From assembly GCF_000208745.1 (NCBI RefSeq), contig NC_030858.1:28501016-28565015 (forward strand): a stretch of DNA of 64,000 nt, written 5' to 3'. The notes under the pieces were generated by a model. That model did no database searches, was not told where the DNA came from, and worked only from the letters and a program-made list of their open reading frames with translations. Positions 25,623 through 35,650 of the stretch are shown piece after piece. The position numbers and the translations under genes were made by a program. Every line of letters begins with the position of its first letter. Position 1 is the first letter of the stretch. Source of the stretch: Theobroma cacao. Taxonomy: Eukaryota > Streptophyta > Magnoliopsida > Malvales > Malvaceae.

Positions 25623-25974
25623 ATATAATTTAAAACAAAACAATTTTTCTTAAACTTACAAATTCTCTAAACCATTTCATAAATTTTGTGTCAAGTACCT
25701 TTTCCAATTCTTCTTTCCTCTTTAGATATATTTAATACATCTTTTTTCATTATTTCATTAAATATTTTATCATTGTGCTTTTCAAAAAAAAATTCTATCA
25801 TTGTTACAAGTAAAGATAATTATGATATTAACTATTACACTGTAATTTTTTTTTAATTGAGGGAAGGGGGATTGGAATTGTACTCTTTAGGTAAGGGTAT
25901 CATGCACCAACTAATTAGCCAAATGTTCGGGTGCATACTATAACTTAAAATGGTACTTAATTAATGTATAGGAG

Positions 25975-26205
25975 TGCTCCTCGCAATTCATTAAAACATA
26001 TATTTCACTAGCATTATAATCATCCTTCTTTAGAAATCAAGACTTATATTTGTGTACCGAAGGCTCACCCATGACAAGTGAAAATTGAAAGACTAACCAT
26101 ACCCATATCATCATTATGTAGCACCTAGTTTAATATTGTTTGCATAATGGGTTCAAAAAACAATGAGTAATATGATGAGATTTTCTCTTAATATATGCCT
26201 TACTA
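25975..26205 (-). pseudogene. CACTA tnp2 scrap (third copy)
   Basis: The - strand translation includes FLKKDDYNASEIYVLMNC and, before it, a stretch with NPLCKQY, matching the segment just ahead of DUF4216 in element A (near 19010-19215) and in element B (29760-29950). It has stops and no neighbours from the same gene, so it is an isolated fragment of another CACTA copy in the same orientation as element A. Confidence 0.55.
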
Positions 26206-26207
26206 TT

Positions 26208-26597
26208 GTCAAATTTATCCACATAAGTATTCGTATCGCAACAAGGAATATAATAGTAAGTAGAGTGTCGAATCTCACAGAGAATTGCACCAACTTTTTC
26301 TAAATAGTAAAATTAACACAACCTAATCTTATTCAAATAACCAAATTAAAGTGATGAAATAAAAGAAAAACTAAAACTAAATAATAAATAAATTAAATCT
26401 AAAAGCTGATAAACAAAACTTTACTAGAAAAATTCAATTAATAAAAAGCCTAGGATTACAATATCCCTTAACACTTTATCTGAACTTTGTTTCTCTCTCT
26501 AAACTTACTTTAATGGATTAAGTTGCTAACCTAGAGTTCTAATTTATTTATAAGTCTTTGTCGAGGTTCTACAAATAATAGTAAACTTTATAAATTG
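26208..26597 (-). repeat. Truncated Athila-type LTR end
   Basis: From TGTCAAATTTATCCACATAA onward the sequence follows the first 390 bases of the LTRs at 51215 and 60215, including the 'ggattacaatatccct' and 'gctaacctagagttct' landmarks. It begins at the exact LTR terminus but stops about a quarter of the way in, where CACTA element B begins. It is therefore a fragment. Confidence 0.7.
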
Positions 26598-27157
26598 AAA
26601 GCCTCTTACACTTTGACTAAGGAGCAAAAGAAAGTTGTGTGCTTAGGTGAAACAGTTACAAGTACCAGATGGTTTTGCCTCTAACATAATGAAGTGTGTG
26701 AATGAATAAGAATGCAAATTTTATCGGATGAAAAGTCATGATTGTCACATTTTTAAGCAGTGTTCGTGTGAGACCTTGACCTTCATAGACTCATAGTTAG
26801 TAATAGACACGACATCCCTAATCATGGGTAATTTCGTCATTTCCTTAGTAAGCTCCTAAAAGTAAGTTTTAAACAATATTAAGGCCTAAGTAGGCCAAAC
26901 GCATAAATAAATGATGAAAATATGGGTAAAATGACAAGGAAATAAAAATTTTGATGATTTCGACGGTGGGCGTAAAAAGGTCATTTTTCACTTCGGGTTA
27001 GAATTTTTAAGTTTTCATGAACCCAAGCATTTGTAGACCATTATGGACCTTGTCCCAGTGTCAAAGGAGTAAAAAAATTGAATAAAGGGTTAGAGGAGAA
27101 CAAGCTAATTTGTGGAGGGGCATTTTGGTAATTTAAGTGAAATGGATAAGCATGGGC

Positions 27158-27165
27158 TATAAATA
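27158..27165 (+). promoter_or_regulatory. TATA box of the solo LTR
   Basis: GGGCTATAAATATCTC followed by a pyrimidine- and TTC-rich stretch is the expected U3/R boundary of a plant LTR. It fixes the LTR orientation. Confidence 0.55.
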
Positions 27166-27952
27166 TCTCTTCCTTCCAGCAGCTTCTACATTCTCCAGTA
27201 GCTTCTTCTTCTTCTTCTTCCTTCTTTTCTTTCACATTGCTTCCATACTCCACGGAAGCTTGATATGAAACTTTCATAACTTTCTCTCTCTAGCTTTAAT
27301 TTTCATACCTTTGTGCCCTTTTGACTAGAACCCTTGTGCTCTTTCACTTTCCCACTTTAAAACCCTTGAAAAATCTTGTTTCCATACTCTCTCTCACTAG
27401 TTAGGTGTTTTAGAGAGAGAAAAAGATAGCTTTTATATTAGCTTGGAAAACTATTGAAAAGAATTTCAAAATTTTCAAGGCTATCGAGGTGAGCAGTAAA
27501 TTAAAGTTGATTTTAAATGTTGAGGGTGGCTAGTGAATAGGCTTGTGAATGTTATATAGTAGGATGTTTATTCATTTTAGAGTGGTTAAGGTAGTGAATA
27601 TAGATAGCCATTTAAATGGCAATTGGAAGCTAGCCAAAAAATAGCTTTTAGAATCTATAAGTATGTGAATTGACATAATGGTGATGTTAATGTGATGGTA
27701 GGTTCCAAGGAAGCCCCATCATCCCATTTGAACAATTAGGAAAGTTAGAGTCGACTAAAGGTTCAACAAAATACCGATGAGTGAACTGCATTTCAAAACT
27801 TGTTTTGGGAATATGAATGTAGCTGCACAAACAATTGAATGATTTATCCAACTTTTCTTAAAACAAGTGCTTTTGGAACAACCCTTTGATAAATTGATTT
27901 TATGTTGTGACATGCGGTTGTTATGGATTCATGCACTACTACATTATGTTGG

Positions 27953-27977
27953 TATATATATATATATATATATATAT
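27953..27977. repeat. TA microsatellite in the solo LTR
   Basis: About twelve TA units ahead of the G-rich minisatellite. Confidence 0.8.
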
Positions 27978-28021
27978 GTTGTGCATTATGGTTGATATTG
28001 TGTGATGATTATAACCGTGTG

Positions 28022-28197
28022 TGTGCACGATGTGAGGGGATGCACATGCCTGTAACGGTGGTGGGGAGGGAGATGGATGATGATAGTGCTCGTGTGCACA
28101 ATGTGGGGGGATGTACATGATGGCACTGATTGTGCACGATGTGGGGGGATGCACATGATGACTCCGGCTATGTGCACGATGTGGGGGGATGCACATG
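28022..28197 (+). repeat. Minisatellite of 27-bp G-rich hairpin units
   Basis: Four units start at 28022, 28093, 28131 and 28171. Each opens TGTGCAC, has a G-rich middle (GATGTGGGGGGAT, or GATGTGAGGGGAT in the first) and closes with GCACATG, so that TGTGCA and TGCACA can pair around a G-rich loop. The second unit has two changes. Spacers of 11-44 bases separate them. The array lies inside the solo LTR. Confidence 0.85.
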
Positions 28198-31152
28198 AGC
28201 TGGATGTGATGATAGTGGTATTGGTATTTATCCATGTATGTATATGTATATATATGTTTAGAGAATGAAAACTCATGTATATGGTTTATGGTTGAAATGC
28301 ATATGAATTTAGCATGTTGAACTTTGGAAACCTTTATGTGTTTTATGTTGAATTTGTCATTTCAACAGGATGACTTTTCTTGAAAGGAAGGAAATTTTTT
28401 CTCACTGCTCTGTTTCTCACTGCAGCGAGAAACTCTCGGGTTGAAGGGGTAAGGTTGCCCGAAAATCTCACTGCAGAAAGATTCAAGCGAAAAACTTTCT
28501 GTTTTGCTTCTCATTTGGTTCGGTTGTTGCCCTATTTTTCATTTTTTTTGATACCATAGTTGAGCATGGACTTCCAACATTAAGGAATAAATGAATTAAG
28601 TTTAAATTGAGAAGATTTGGTGAGAAACCCTCGGCTAGTTGATAATTTAAGTCAAGTGTAGCTACAGCAAAAATTCATTCTCGCTGTACAAGGACCCGTC
28701 GTTTATTTGACTTGATTCGCATGAATGCTATTAAAGTTTTCACTCTCCAAACCCTTTGTTGAACATGGATCCTTTTCATAAGGTGATTTACTCATGTGGG
28801 GTACATGAGGGGTTTTAATAAGAACTAAAATAAATTGCATTGTTTTGAAAAATGAATGCATCATGATTTCGTTAAACATTCCTTATTGTTTGCTTGTTCC
28901 CATTCTTGTTCACTCACTGGGTTTATACTCACCCTTTTCAACTTCATGTTTTCAGATCAAGAGGCAGCCGGTAACTAGGTTGAGGTGACCTCGTAGATTC
29001 GTACCTTTGGTAGGTATCAATGGCATTCCGTAGCTACACCTTCACTGTGGTCACTCTATTGGAAACCTAGAGTCATTTTGTTGTAAATATGTACAAGTGA
29101 TGTAAATTATTAAATTGTACGTTTAGACAATATATGTACACTTGATCGGTATGCCACTATGAGTTGGCAATGTTTAGTATTATTTTGATTCAAAGTTATG
29201 AAATGTGACTTAGCAGCTTTTGATGGAATAATGAACAGGTCACATAAATAGGCTTGCTTGGGCTTAGTGGGCTATGTCCATTGGGCCCATATACCGGTCA
29301 TGGCTCGAAATTTGGGTCGTGACAGTTCGCGCCCAATTGCATTCTGCGATATGGTTTTCACGCTATTTGGAGTGCAATTGTTGAGATCTCACATTTTTTT
29401 AGTGATATAAGTACAACTAAACTGCATTTTTGATCATATCAATAAATGAGAAGGAAAAATCGTGGAAACCATATGCAAATTGGAAAATATTTTTCCCCCA
29501 GGCTTTTTTGACTCAATGGAGCATTTACAGATCCACTTGACATACGAAGCTAAGGTTGAAGGACTAGTCCATTATCGATGGATGTATCCTTTTGAAAGGT
29601 ATTGGGAGCTACACATGTAATTTACTTATTGTTTTAGGTTTACAATTAAAATCTAAGAATCATGTTGATCTTTAGGTTTTTGCATCATTTAAACAAAAAA
29701 TTGAAAAATTGAACATCCATGGAAGGATCCATTTATGAAACATATATCATTGAGGAAATATCTTTGTTTTGCTCGATGTATTTTGAAACTATAATCCCAT
29801 CAAGAATGAATCGGGTTCCACAAAATGACGATCATGGATATGTTGATGCATCCTATCGTCTTTCAATTTTCACCGATCCTAGTCAACCTTTGAGTCAATT
29901 CAGAAAACGTCAATACCTCAAGAAGGATGAGTTCTATGCTGTATAACTATATGTACTAATGAATTGCAAAAAGATATTACCATATATTGAGTAATTTTAA
30001 GTTAATTAATTATAAGTTTAAAAAATTATGAAAAGTGAATGGTATTAATTCACTATATGTTCCTTCTATCTCTAAGATGTTCAACAATATGGTGAAAAGA
30101 GAACGCTATAATATTTCTGACAAGAAATTAGAGAAAACCATGACACAACATTTCAAAATTGGTTTAAACAATATGTAACTTATCTGTAAGAAATCTAATT
30201 GATTGTGTTAAAATAACACTTGAAATAATTATATGGCATGTCACTTTCTCGTAAGTGGCCCAACATGCGAACCAAATTGATTCTTGTCTAGTCGACATGT
30301 TGCATAGTCCTAGTCGTATGGCGATTTGTTACAAAGGTTACTATGTGAATGGATACAAGTTTCATACATTGGACTATGGAGAAAATCATTCCACAATGAA
30401 TAGTGGTGTTTGCATCAAAGGAAGTTGCTATAATGATTACGATCGTGACTTTTACAAGCTGTTGATCGATATCGTTGAGTTAGAATACTTTGGTGTAAAC
30501 AATTAAGTAGTATTGTTCAAATGTCATTGGTTTGATATTGAAAAAGGTCTTAAAGTTGATCATGTTCATGGGTTGATTGAAATTAGACACAATTCAATTG
30601 TTGCTAGGAATGAGCCTTTTATTTTAACCAAACAAGCTACTCAAGTTTACTACAGTCGATATCCATCAAATAAAAGAGATTGACATGATTGTTGGGCAGT
30701 GTTCAAAATGAAAGCTCAGAGTCAACTTGACATTCCAAATAATGAAAGAGTGTATCAAGAAAATAAAGTTTCTTTCGATACACAATTTGATGATCCTTCA
30801 AACGACCTTGATAACAATACAATTCTTATTAATGGTGAATATGAAGAGATTAATACATTTGTTGAGGTTAAACATAATGAAAAAGATGATAAAGATGAAG
30901 GAATTGAATGAAAAGACGAAGAGAAAAAGGAAGATGCAGACGAAGATGATGATAATGAAAACGATGATCTTGAAGATAAAAATGATGAAAATGGGTTTGC
31001 TTGTTCAGATGATGATTGATGGTCATGTTTTAAATGATGTAAAGATGTTGACATTAAAACTTTTTTATGGTGATTTATTTATATGTGTTATTTTGTTTTG
31101 ACATAAACCATTATTAACAATTAATATTAAAGATTATGCATTACATTTGTTG

Positions 31153-31560
31153 TTAGTTAATATTGAGGGTAAAATACCATGATCCTCTTACGTTTTGATC
31201 GAAATTACATGGAAGTCCATTAGTTTTCGAAATGGAAACTCCGCCCCAAGACTACAAACACCGTTAATAGAAATAATAAAAAGATAAAATACTTTTTTTT
31301 AATTAATTTTAAAAATTATTATTTATATTTAAAAAAATAAAAAAATAAAAACCANTTAGTTAATATTGAGGGTAAAATACCATGATCCTCTTACGTTTTG
31401 ATCGAAATTACATGGAAGTCCATTAGTTTTCGAAATGGAAACTCCGCCCCAAGACTACAAACACCGTTAATAGAAATAATAAAAAGACTAAAATACTTTT
31501 TTTTAATTAATTTTAAAAATTATTATTATATTTTTAAAAAATAAAAAAAATAAAAAACAC
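31153..31560. repeat. ~202-bp duplication flanking a single N (likely assembly join)
   Basis: The 202 bases 31153-31354 recur from 31356 with only a few indels in A/T runs, and N at 31355 is the only base between them. The repeat cuts across the MITE boundary, starting 13 bases outside it, which is unlike a biological duplication. Without it the MITE would be about 525 bases. Confidence 0.8.
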
Positions 31561-31893
31561 TGATCGGTGCTCCCCAGCTCCCCAAGGGAAGGGAGCACCT
31601 ACCAGTGCTCCCAAGGGAGGGGAGCATCGGTGCTCCCCAGTGGGGAGCTTTTTTTTTAATTAATAAAAAATAATAAAATTATATAATTGTAATTATAAAA
31701 ATTAATCAATGATAAAATTATCTTTCTACCCTTGCCATGTCAGCAAGTTGACGAAAATATTGATGGTTGACTAACGGCTAGACTTAGGTGTTCAGCAAAA
31801 AATATTTTTTTAAGTCTAAGTGTACATTTCGAAAACTAATGGACCTTTGTGTAATTTTGATAAAAACTTAGGGAGATCAGGCTATTTTACCCT
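31166..31893. mobile_element. MITE with 64-bp terminal inverted repeats
   Basis: AGGGTAAAATA opens the element at 31166 and TATTTTACCCT closes it at 31893. The outer 64 bases on each side (31166-31229 and 31830-31893) are inverted repeats with about 75-80 percent identity, ending in CATTAGTTTTCG. The core contains a GC-rich block (31560-31650) made of repeated GGGGAGC/GCTCCCC units that can fold back. Compared with element A, it interrupts the CACTA spacer between tnp2 and tnpA. I could not define the target duplication, so the superfamily is open (long ends suggest Mutator-like). Confidence 0.65.
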
Positions 31894-31964
31894 AATAATA
31901 ATGATCTGTTGGTAATGTGTTGACAGATTTTTGCATAGCCATGGTTAAATATAAGACTACCGTC

Positions 31965-33770
31965 GACCCTTGAGCATGGTTGAATGGCATAGGTAATTTA
32001 GCTATGCAACCTCCGATTCCACCTCTTTGCCTTACACCATCGCTTTTACGATCTTCAATGCCAACTCAATCCTCAAGACCATCAATGTCCATTTTGACGT
32101 CCACACCGATGGCTACTCCATTCGATCTAGAGGTAACACCGCCAACTCCAACTGTCATTGCAAGCGCATCAAACTTTGTAGCATAGTCTAAGGGCCAAGG
32201 GCCTAGTGTTGGCTTACCCAAGCCTACCAATCCGAACTAATATATCCTTTTGCATACTATCGAAAAGAGGTAATTTCCAGTTATTAACTTATTCATTATA
32301 TGCAGTAATTTCATTAATATGTTTTAATAAAGATTATTAATTTTATAGTACTTTTGTGGAGACTGGAGTAACTCCAACCATCATGAGAATAATCAACTGT
32401 CACTTTTGTGAGCCTTGGCCTACATGGAGGTTGATCCTTACCGTGGTGAAAGACGTCATGTGGTGTAAATTTGAGGTACCATATTGTTATTGTATATTTA
32501 TCTAGATTTTCGTTAACAATACTAATACAAATATTCATTTTTAATGTAACAATCTTTTACATGGGCTTCTATTGATGCTTCAATGGTCTACAATATATGG
32601 GAGAAGATTTGTAAGAACTGACTAAAAGATTTATTAGTGGATGTGCACAATAAAGCTAAAAGGGATGCAGGTACTCGTCACGATATCCTCTTAACCAAGG
32701 GGAAGGCGGGCCCCTAGATCATTGTAGAGGTTTAGGACCAACTAATCGATAATGTCTGGACCACGTCCTAGTGGCAATGGCAATCCAAGAAGACCCAGTA
32801 GAACTACTTGACAGAGAAAGATGATAACACAGCAAAGCACACAAAAGGTTCTTTACCTTTTACATTACATCAAAAGAAAATGATACATGTTCTTAACTCA
32901 TATTAAGATAATGTGAGTCATTTGTTGTTGTCATTGTGTTGTTGACGACTGTGGGGCCATTCATATTTTTGATGATGCATTTTTTCTCTTGTGACTATGC
33001 TATGTGTTGTCAATGTTTTACGCTTTGAAAACATGTTGTCATTATGCTGTTGAAGATTGTGGAAAATGGTATATTGGTGATAATGTGTTTTTTGTTCTTA
33101 TTGTCTTGTTGTGATTGCAATCCAAGATGCTGCAAAGATCGACGACATTCTATCGGCATTTTGAGTGCACTCACAAGAGATAGAAAGGTGCTGAAGAGTT
33201 TGTGGACAACAAGTCAAAAACTGTTAAAATAAGTAATAAAAATGAGTCAGTTTATTTTCATTATATTATTGTATATGTGTATATGTTACTTAACAATTTA
33301 TTTAATATAAATGTCATTTCCTTATCTATTTATAGGAATCATACACATTTACTTTATCGCAGAAGTACGATAATGATCCATCATCCTAGTTGAAGTTTGA
33401 TCCAATAGCATGGTCTAAGGTTATTAGCAGGCTGTAAACCACTCAAACCCATGTTTACTAGTATAGCACCAGGATACGGTTTGCTACACTTTTTGCTCTA
33501 GCTGTAACATTTGAGTTCGCCTATGGTCCAATACCTTCTGCTGATGCTTCACAAGTTCCTTCATTTAAACCTGAGGAATTGAAGACCAAAGTGAAGGAAT
33601 TGAAGACTGATGTGCATGGTATTAAGTCCATCATGAAGGTTATACTTGAGAGCTTCCAAATCCAATTACTGAGTCTTCATCCTCACAATAGTTGCATCTT
33701 CAGTCACAACTATAGTCACCCCTTTCTGAGGATTTGGTCGAGACATAGTCGTAATTTCTTTTCGTTGTAA
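31965..33770 (+). pseudogene. CACTA second ORF (tnpA-like) in element B
   Basis: Same order as in element A: Pro/Ser-rich part (31980-32186; PPIPPLC, TPMATPFDLE), a central part with YNIWEKICKN, LKDLLVD, KAKRDAGTRHDILLTKGKA (32575-32700), the EEFVDNKSKTVKISNKNES stretch near 33190-33250 that is a hallmark of this family, and a C-terminus with LKTDVHGIKSIMKVIL (33595-33650). The pieces lie in different frames with stops, and putative introns (for example 33230-33340) separate some of them. It is not functional. Confidence 0.65.
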
Positions 33771-33969
33771 TATAGATTTCTTTTATTAATGTTTTTTCAT
33801 AGATTTTGACATAACACTTCTTTTTTCAATTTTTATAAATTTTGTATTTTTTTTCATTTTATAATACATTTTGGATGTTTTTAATACAAATTACTTGCTT
33901 TTAATATTAATACGATTATTATTCAATAAAGGAAATACAAATTTACAAAAAATCATAAACTTAATTATT

Positions 33970-34399
33970 ATCGATGGAATTTTCTCAATACCGAAAAAAG
34001 TCGTTACTCATTTACCGATGGATTTTGTGTCATTTTCGATGGAATAATACACACCTATGGAATATATAAAATAAAACCGGTCAGTAATTCCATCTGTAAA
34101 TTACCAATGGATCTATTGATCGAAATTTTTCCGTCGATAAATTACCAACGGATTTGTCAATTGAAATTTTTTTGTCGGTGTTTTTACTGACCAAATTTAC
34201 CGATGGATTCCCTATATCATCGATGACTTTTCCAGCCGATGGATTCACAACTTTATAGATGGAATTGTTGACAGAGTTTTCTAGTAGTAAATTTATCGAC
34301 AAAATTTTTAATCATCGATGAAAATTGATTATCAATGAAGGTATTTTTGACTGATTATCGACAAAATTTTCTTTAATAAAACCATTATTTTTAATAGTG
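33970..34399 (+). repeat. 3' terminal and subterminal repeats of CACTA B
   Basis: Many copies of 'accgatggatt', 'tcgatgga' and 'cgacaaaatttt' in both orientations run up to the terminal AATAGTG at 34393-34399, which is CACTATT on the - strand. AAA at 34400-34402 would be the 3-bp target duplication, but the left end is lost so it cannot be confirmed. Confidence 0.7.
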
Positions 34400-34404
34400 A
34401 AAAT

Positions 34405-35040
34405 ATAAACAACCCATATCAAAACCAATATCAAACAGCCCCAAATCTAGTAGCATACCAAATCAGATCCATTCCACGAAAAAGCTCTCTTTGTCCACAC
34501 CTCCTTTCACAAGGTTAGGTGCTCATCTATTAGCTTTCATGCATATGTTAGAAAACTATACACTACCAATGATGTCTCGGAATTCACCAACCTGTTGGAA
34601 TGTCTTCCACTATTTCCATGATCAACTCAATGGTTTTAGTACTAACTTATGACTATACTCGAATCAAACATAATTAAAACCATCCTCCCTAACCACTTTG
34701 ATTGACGAACGACCTTCAAAGCCACTTTAACAGCCATTAACTCAGCATAATTAGATTTGCAAACCCTTCTAAATCTAGAAAACAAAGAAAGCATACAACC
34801 TCCCTCATTTCTCAACACTCCTCCTAACCCCATAAGACCTGGATTCCCCCTAACAAACCCATCAATATTGAGTTTCAAAAAACCTTCACTAGGCAGTTGC
34901 TATTATACCTCTTTCCTTTCTCTAATCCTTCTCACACAAGATATCCCAATCTCTACTCTCGAGTTTACCCACCACTTAGCCTCATTTACAATTGTTCCCT
35001 ATGCCTACTTGGAACCAACATATTCTATCAATTTATATCT
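34405..35040 (-). pseudogene. L1-type LINE, RNase H-like C-terminal scrap
   Basis: The - strand encodes LKLNIDGFVRGNPGLMGLGG, VLRNEGGCMLSLFSRF, then SNYAELMAVKVALKV, the plant RVT_3 (RNase H-like) domain found at the end of L1-type LINE ORF2. Both the D of NIDG and the E of YAEL are present. Before and after it are stops, and the reverse transcriptase and endonuclease are absent. LINE copies normally truncate at their 5' ends. The CACTA B terminus abuts the 3' side and the copia element at 35144 sits just upstream. Confidence 0.75.
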
Positions 35041-35143
35041 TAAAATTGAGTAAAGGAGTTTTGGGTTTTTTTTTTTTAATAAAAGAGAGAATCATATGGG
35101 TAATAAAAGAAAAATATAAAAATAAAAATAAAAATATGAAAAT

Positions 35144-35422
35144 TGTTATGAAAAATAACTCAAAAGAACAAATAATGATAACTGAAAGAACAATTAAAGA
35201 AAAAAAATATTTAAGGAGGAGAAAAGAGATCTTATTGAAGTGTGTGTTTACAAATGAACTGAGAGGGCCTATTTATAAGCAAATAACCCTCTTATCTTAA
35301 TAAAATTTACAAGATGAAGATAACACTTAGAGATTAGATGGATTAAATTCTAATCCAATCTAATTTACATCAAATCTAGATATAGATAGAATAAATGGAT
35401 ATTCACAAAAATATTCATAACA
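35144..35422 (-). repeat. 3' LTR of the copia element
   Basis: 279 bases, paired with 39258-39536. Reading the - strand it holds the promoter-like region with 'tataaata' near 35275 in inverse sense and ends at the polypurine tract on its internal side. Confidence 0.9.
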
Positions 35423-35650
35423 CTCCCCCTTGAATATCCATTGTATTAAAAATATGCCTCGTTAAAACCTTACAAGGAAAAAATCTTATGGGAAAAAATC
35501 CGAGTGAAGGAAAAAAAGTACATAATTCTTTTCAAGAATACGCTTATGAAATATTGCCTCATTAAAAACCTTATCAAGAAAAACTTAGTGGGAAAAACCT
35601 TGATGAAGGAAAAGAGTACAATGCGTATTTTACTCCCCTTGACAACTGCA

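Larger units (their letters stand above)
26767..29324 (+). mobile_element. Solo LTR, chromovirus-like (Tekay/Del type) Ty3/gypsy
   Basis: A 2558-base block starts TGTGAGACC and ends GGGTCGTGACA. GTTCG occurs at 26762-26766 and again at 29325-29329, an exact 5-bp target duplication inside the tnp2 reading frame. The closing GGTCGTGACA is, from my knowledge of plant elements, the usual 3' LTR end just ahead of the TGGTATCAGAGC primer site in Tekay/Del-type elements. A TATA box (TATAAATA, 27158-27165) followed by a TTC-rich leader puts transcription on the + strand. No coding sequence is present, so this is one LTR left after recombination between a pair. It contains a TA microsatellite (27953-27977) and a minisatellite (28022-28197). 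Confidence 0.85.
26598..31019 (+). pseudogene. CACTA transposase tnp2, C-terminal half, split by a solo LTR
   Basis: Before the LTR the + strand reads YTL-TKE-like sequence, then PDGFASNIMKCVN and RMKSHDCHIFKQC (26598-26766). After the LTR it resumes with RPIAFCDMVF, then EGKIVETICKLENIFPPGFF and YEAKVEGLVHYRWMYPFERY (DUF4218, 29325-29625), SIYETYIIEEISLFCSMYF (29719-29946), DUF4216 (30255-30700; VNGYKFHTLDYGENHSTMN, FKCHWFDIEKGLKVD) and an acidic tail ending ACSDDD and a TGA at 31017-31019. Stops at several places, such as one just after EYFGVNN, make it nonfunctional. The Transposase_21 catalytic core is absent, so this copy never could move from this remnant alone. Confidence 0.8.
26598..34399 (+). 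mobile_element. CACTA (En/Spm) element B, decayed, + strand
   Basis: A second CACTA copy, inverted relative to element A. It carries the C-terminal half of tnp2 (26598-31019, split by a solo LTR), a MITE (31166-31893), the tnpA-like region (31965-33770), subterminal repeats (33970-34380) and a 3' terminus which reads CACTATTAAAAATAATGG from 34399 on the - strand. The 5' half, including the tnp2 N-terminus and the left terminal repeat, is missing; its place is taken by an Athila LTR scrap. Protein similarity to element A is clear but far from identical, for example VNGYKFHTLDYGENHSTMNS versus LEYGENH. A and B are thus separate old insertions of one family rather than a fresh inverted duplication. 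Confidence 0.8.

Noticed and set aside
28022..28197. Repeat-spacer pattern resembling a small CRISPR array
   Set aside because: Plant retrotransposon LTR context, irregular spacers of 11-44 bases, and no cas genes.
27939..28276. Overlapping open frames of about 96-98 residues rich in His, Pro and Cys on the - strand
   Set aside because: They are translations of the G-rich minisatellite and TA repeat inside a noncoding LTR.
30755..31054. Ser-rich 99-residue frame on the - strand
   Set aside because: It is the antisense of the acidic tail of tnp2 in element B; the same shadow occurs at 17988-18218.
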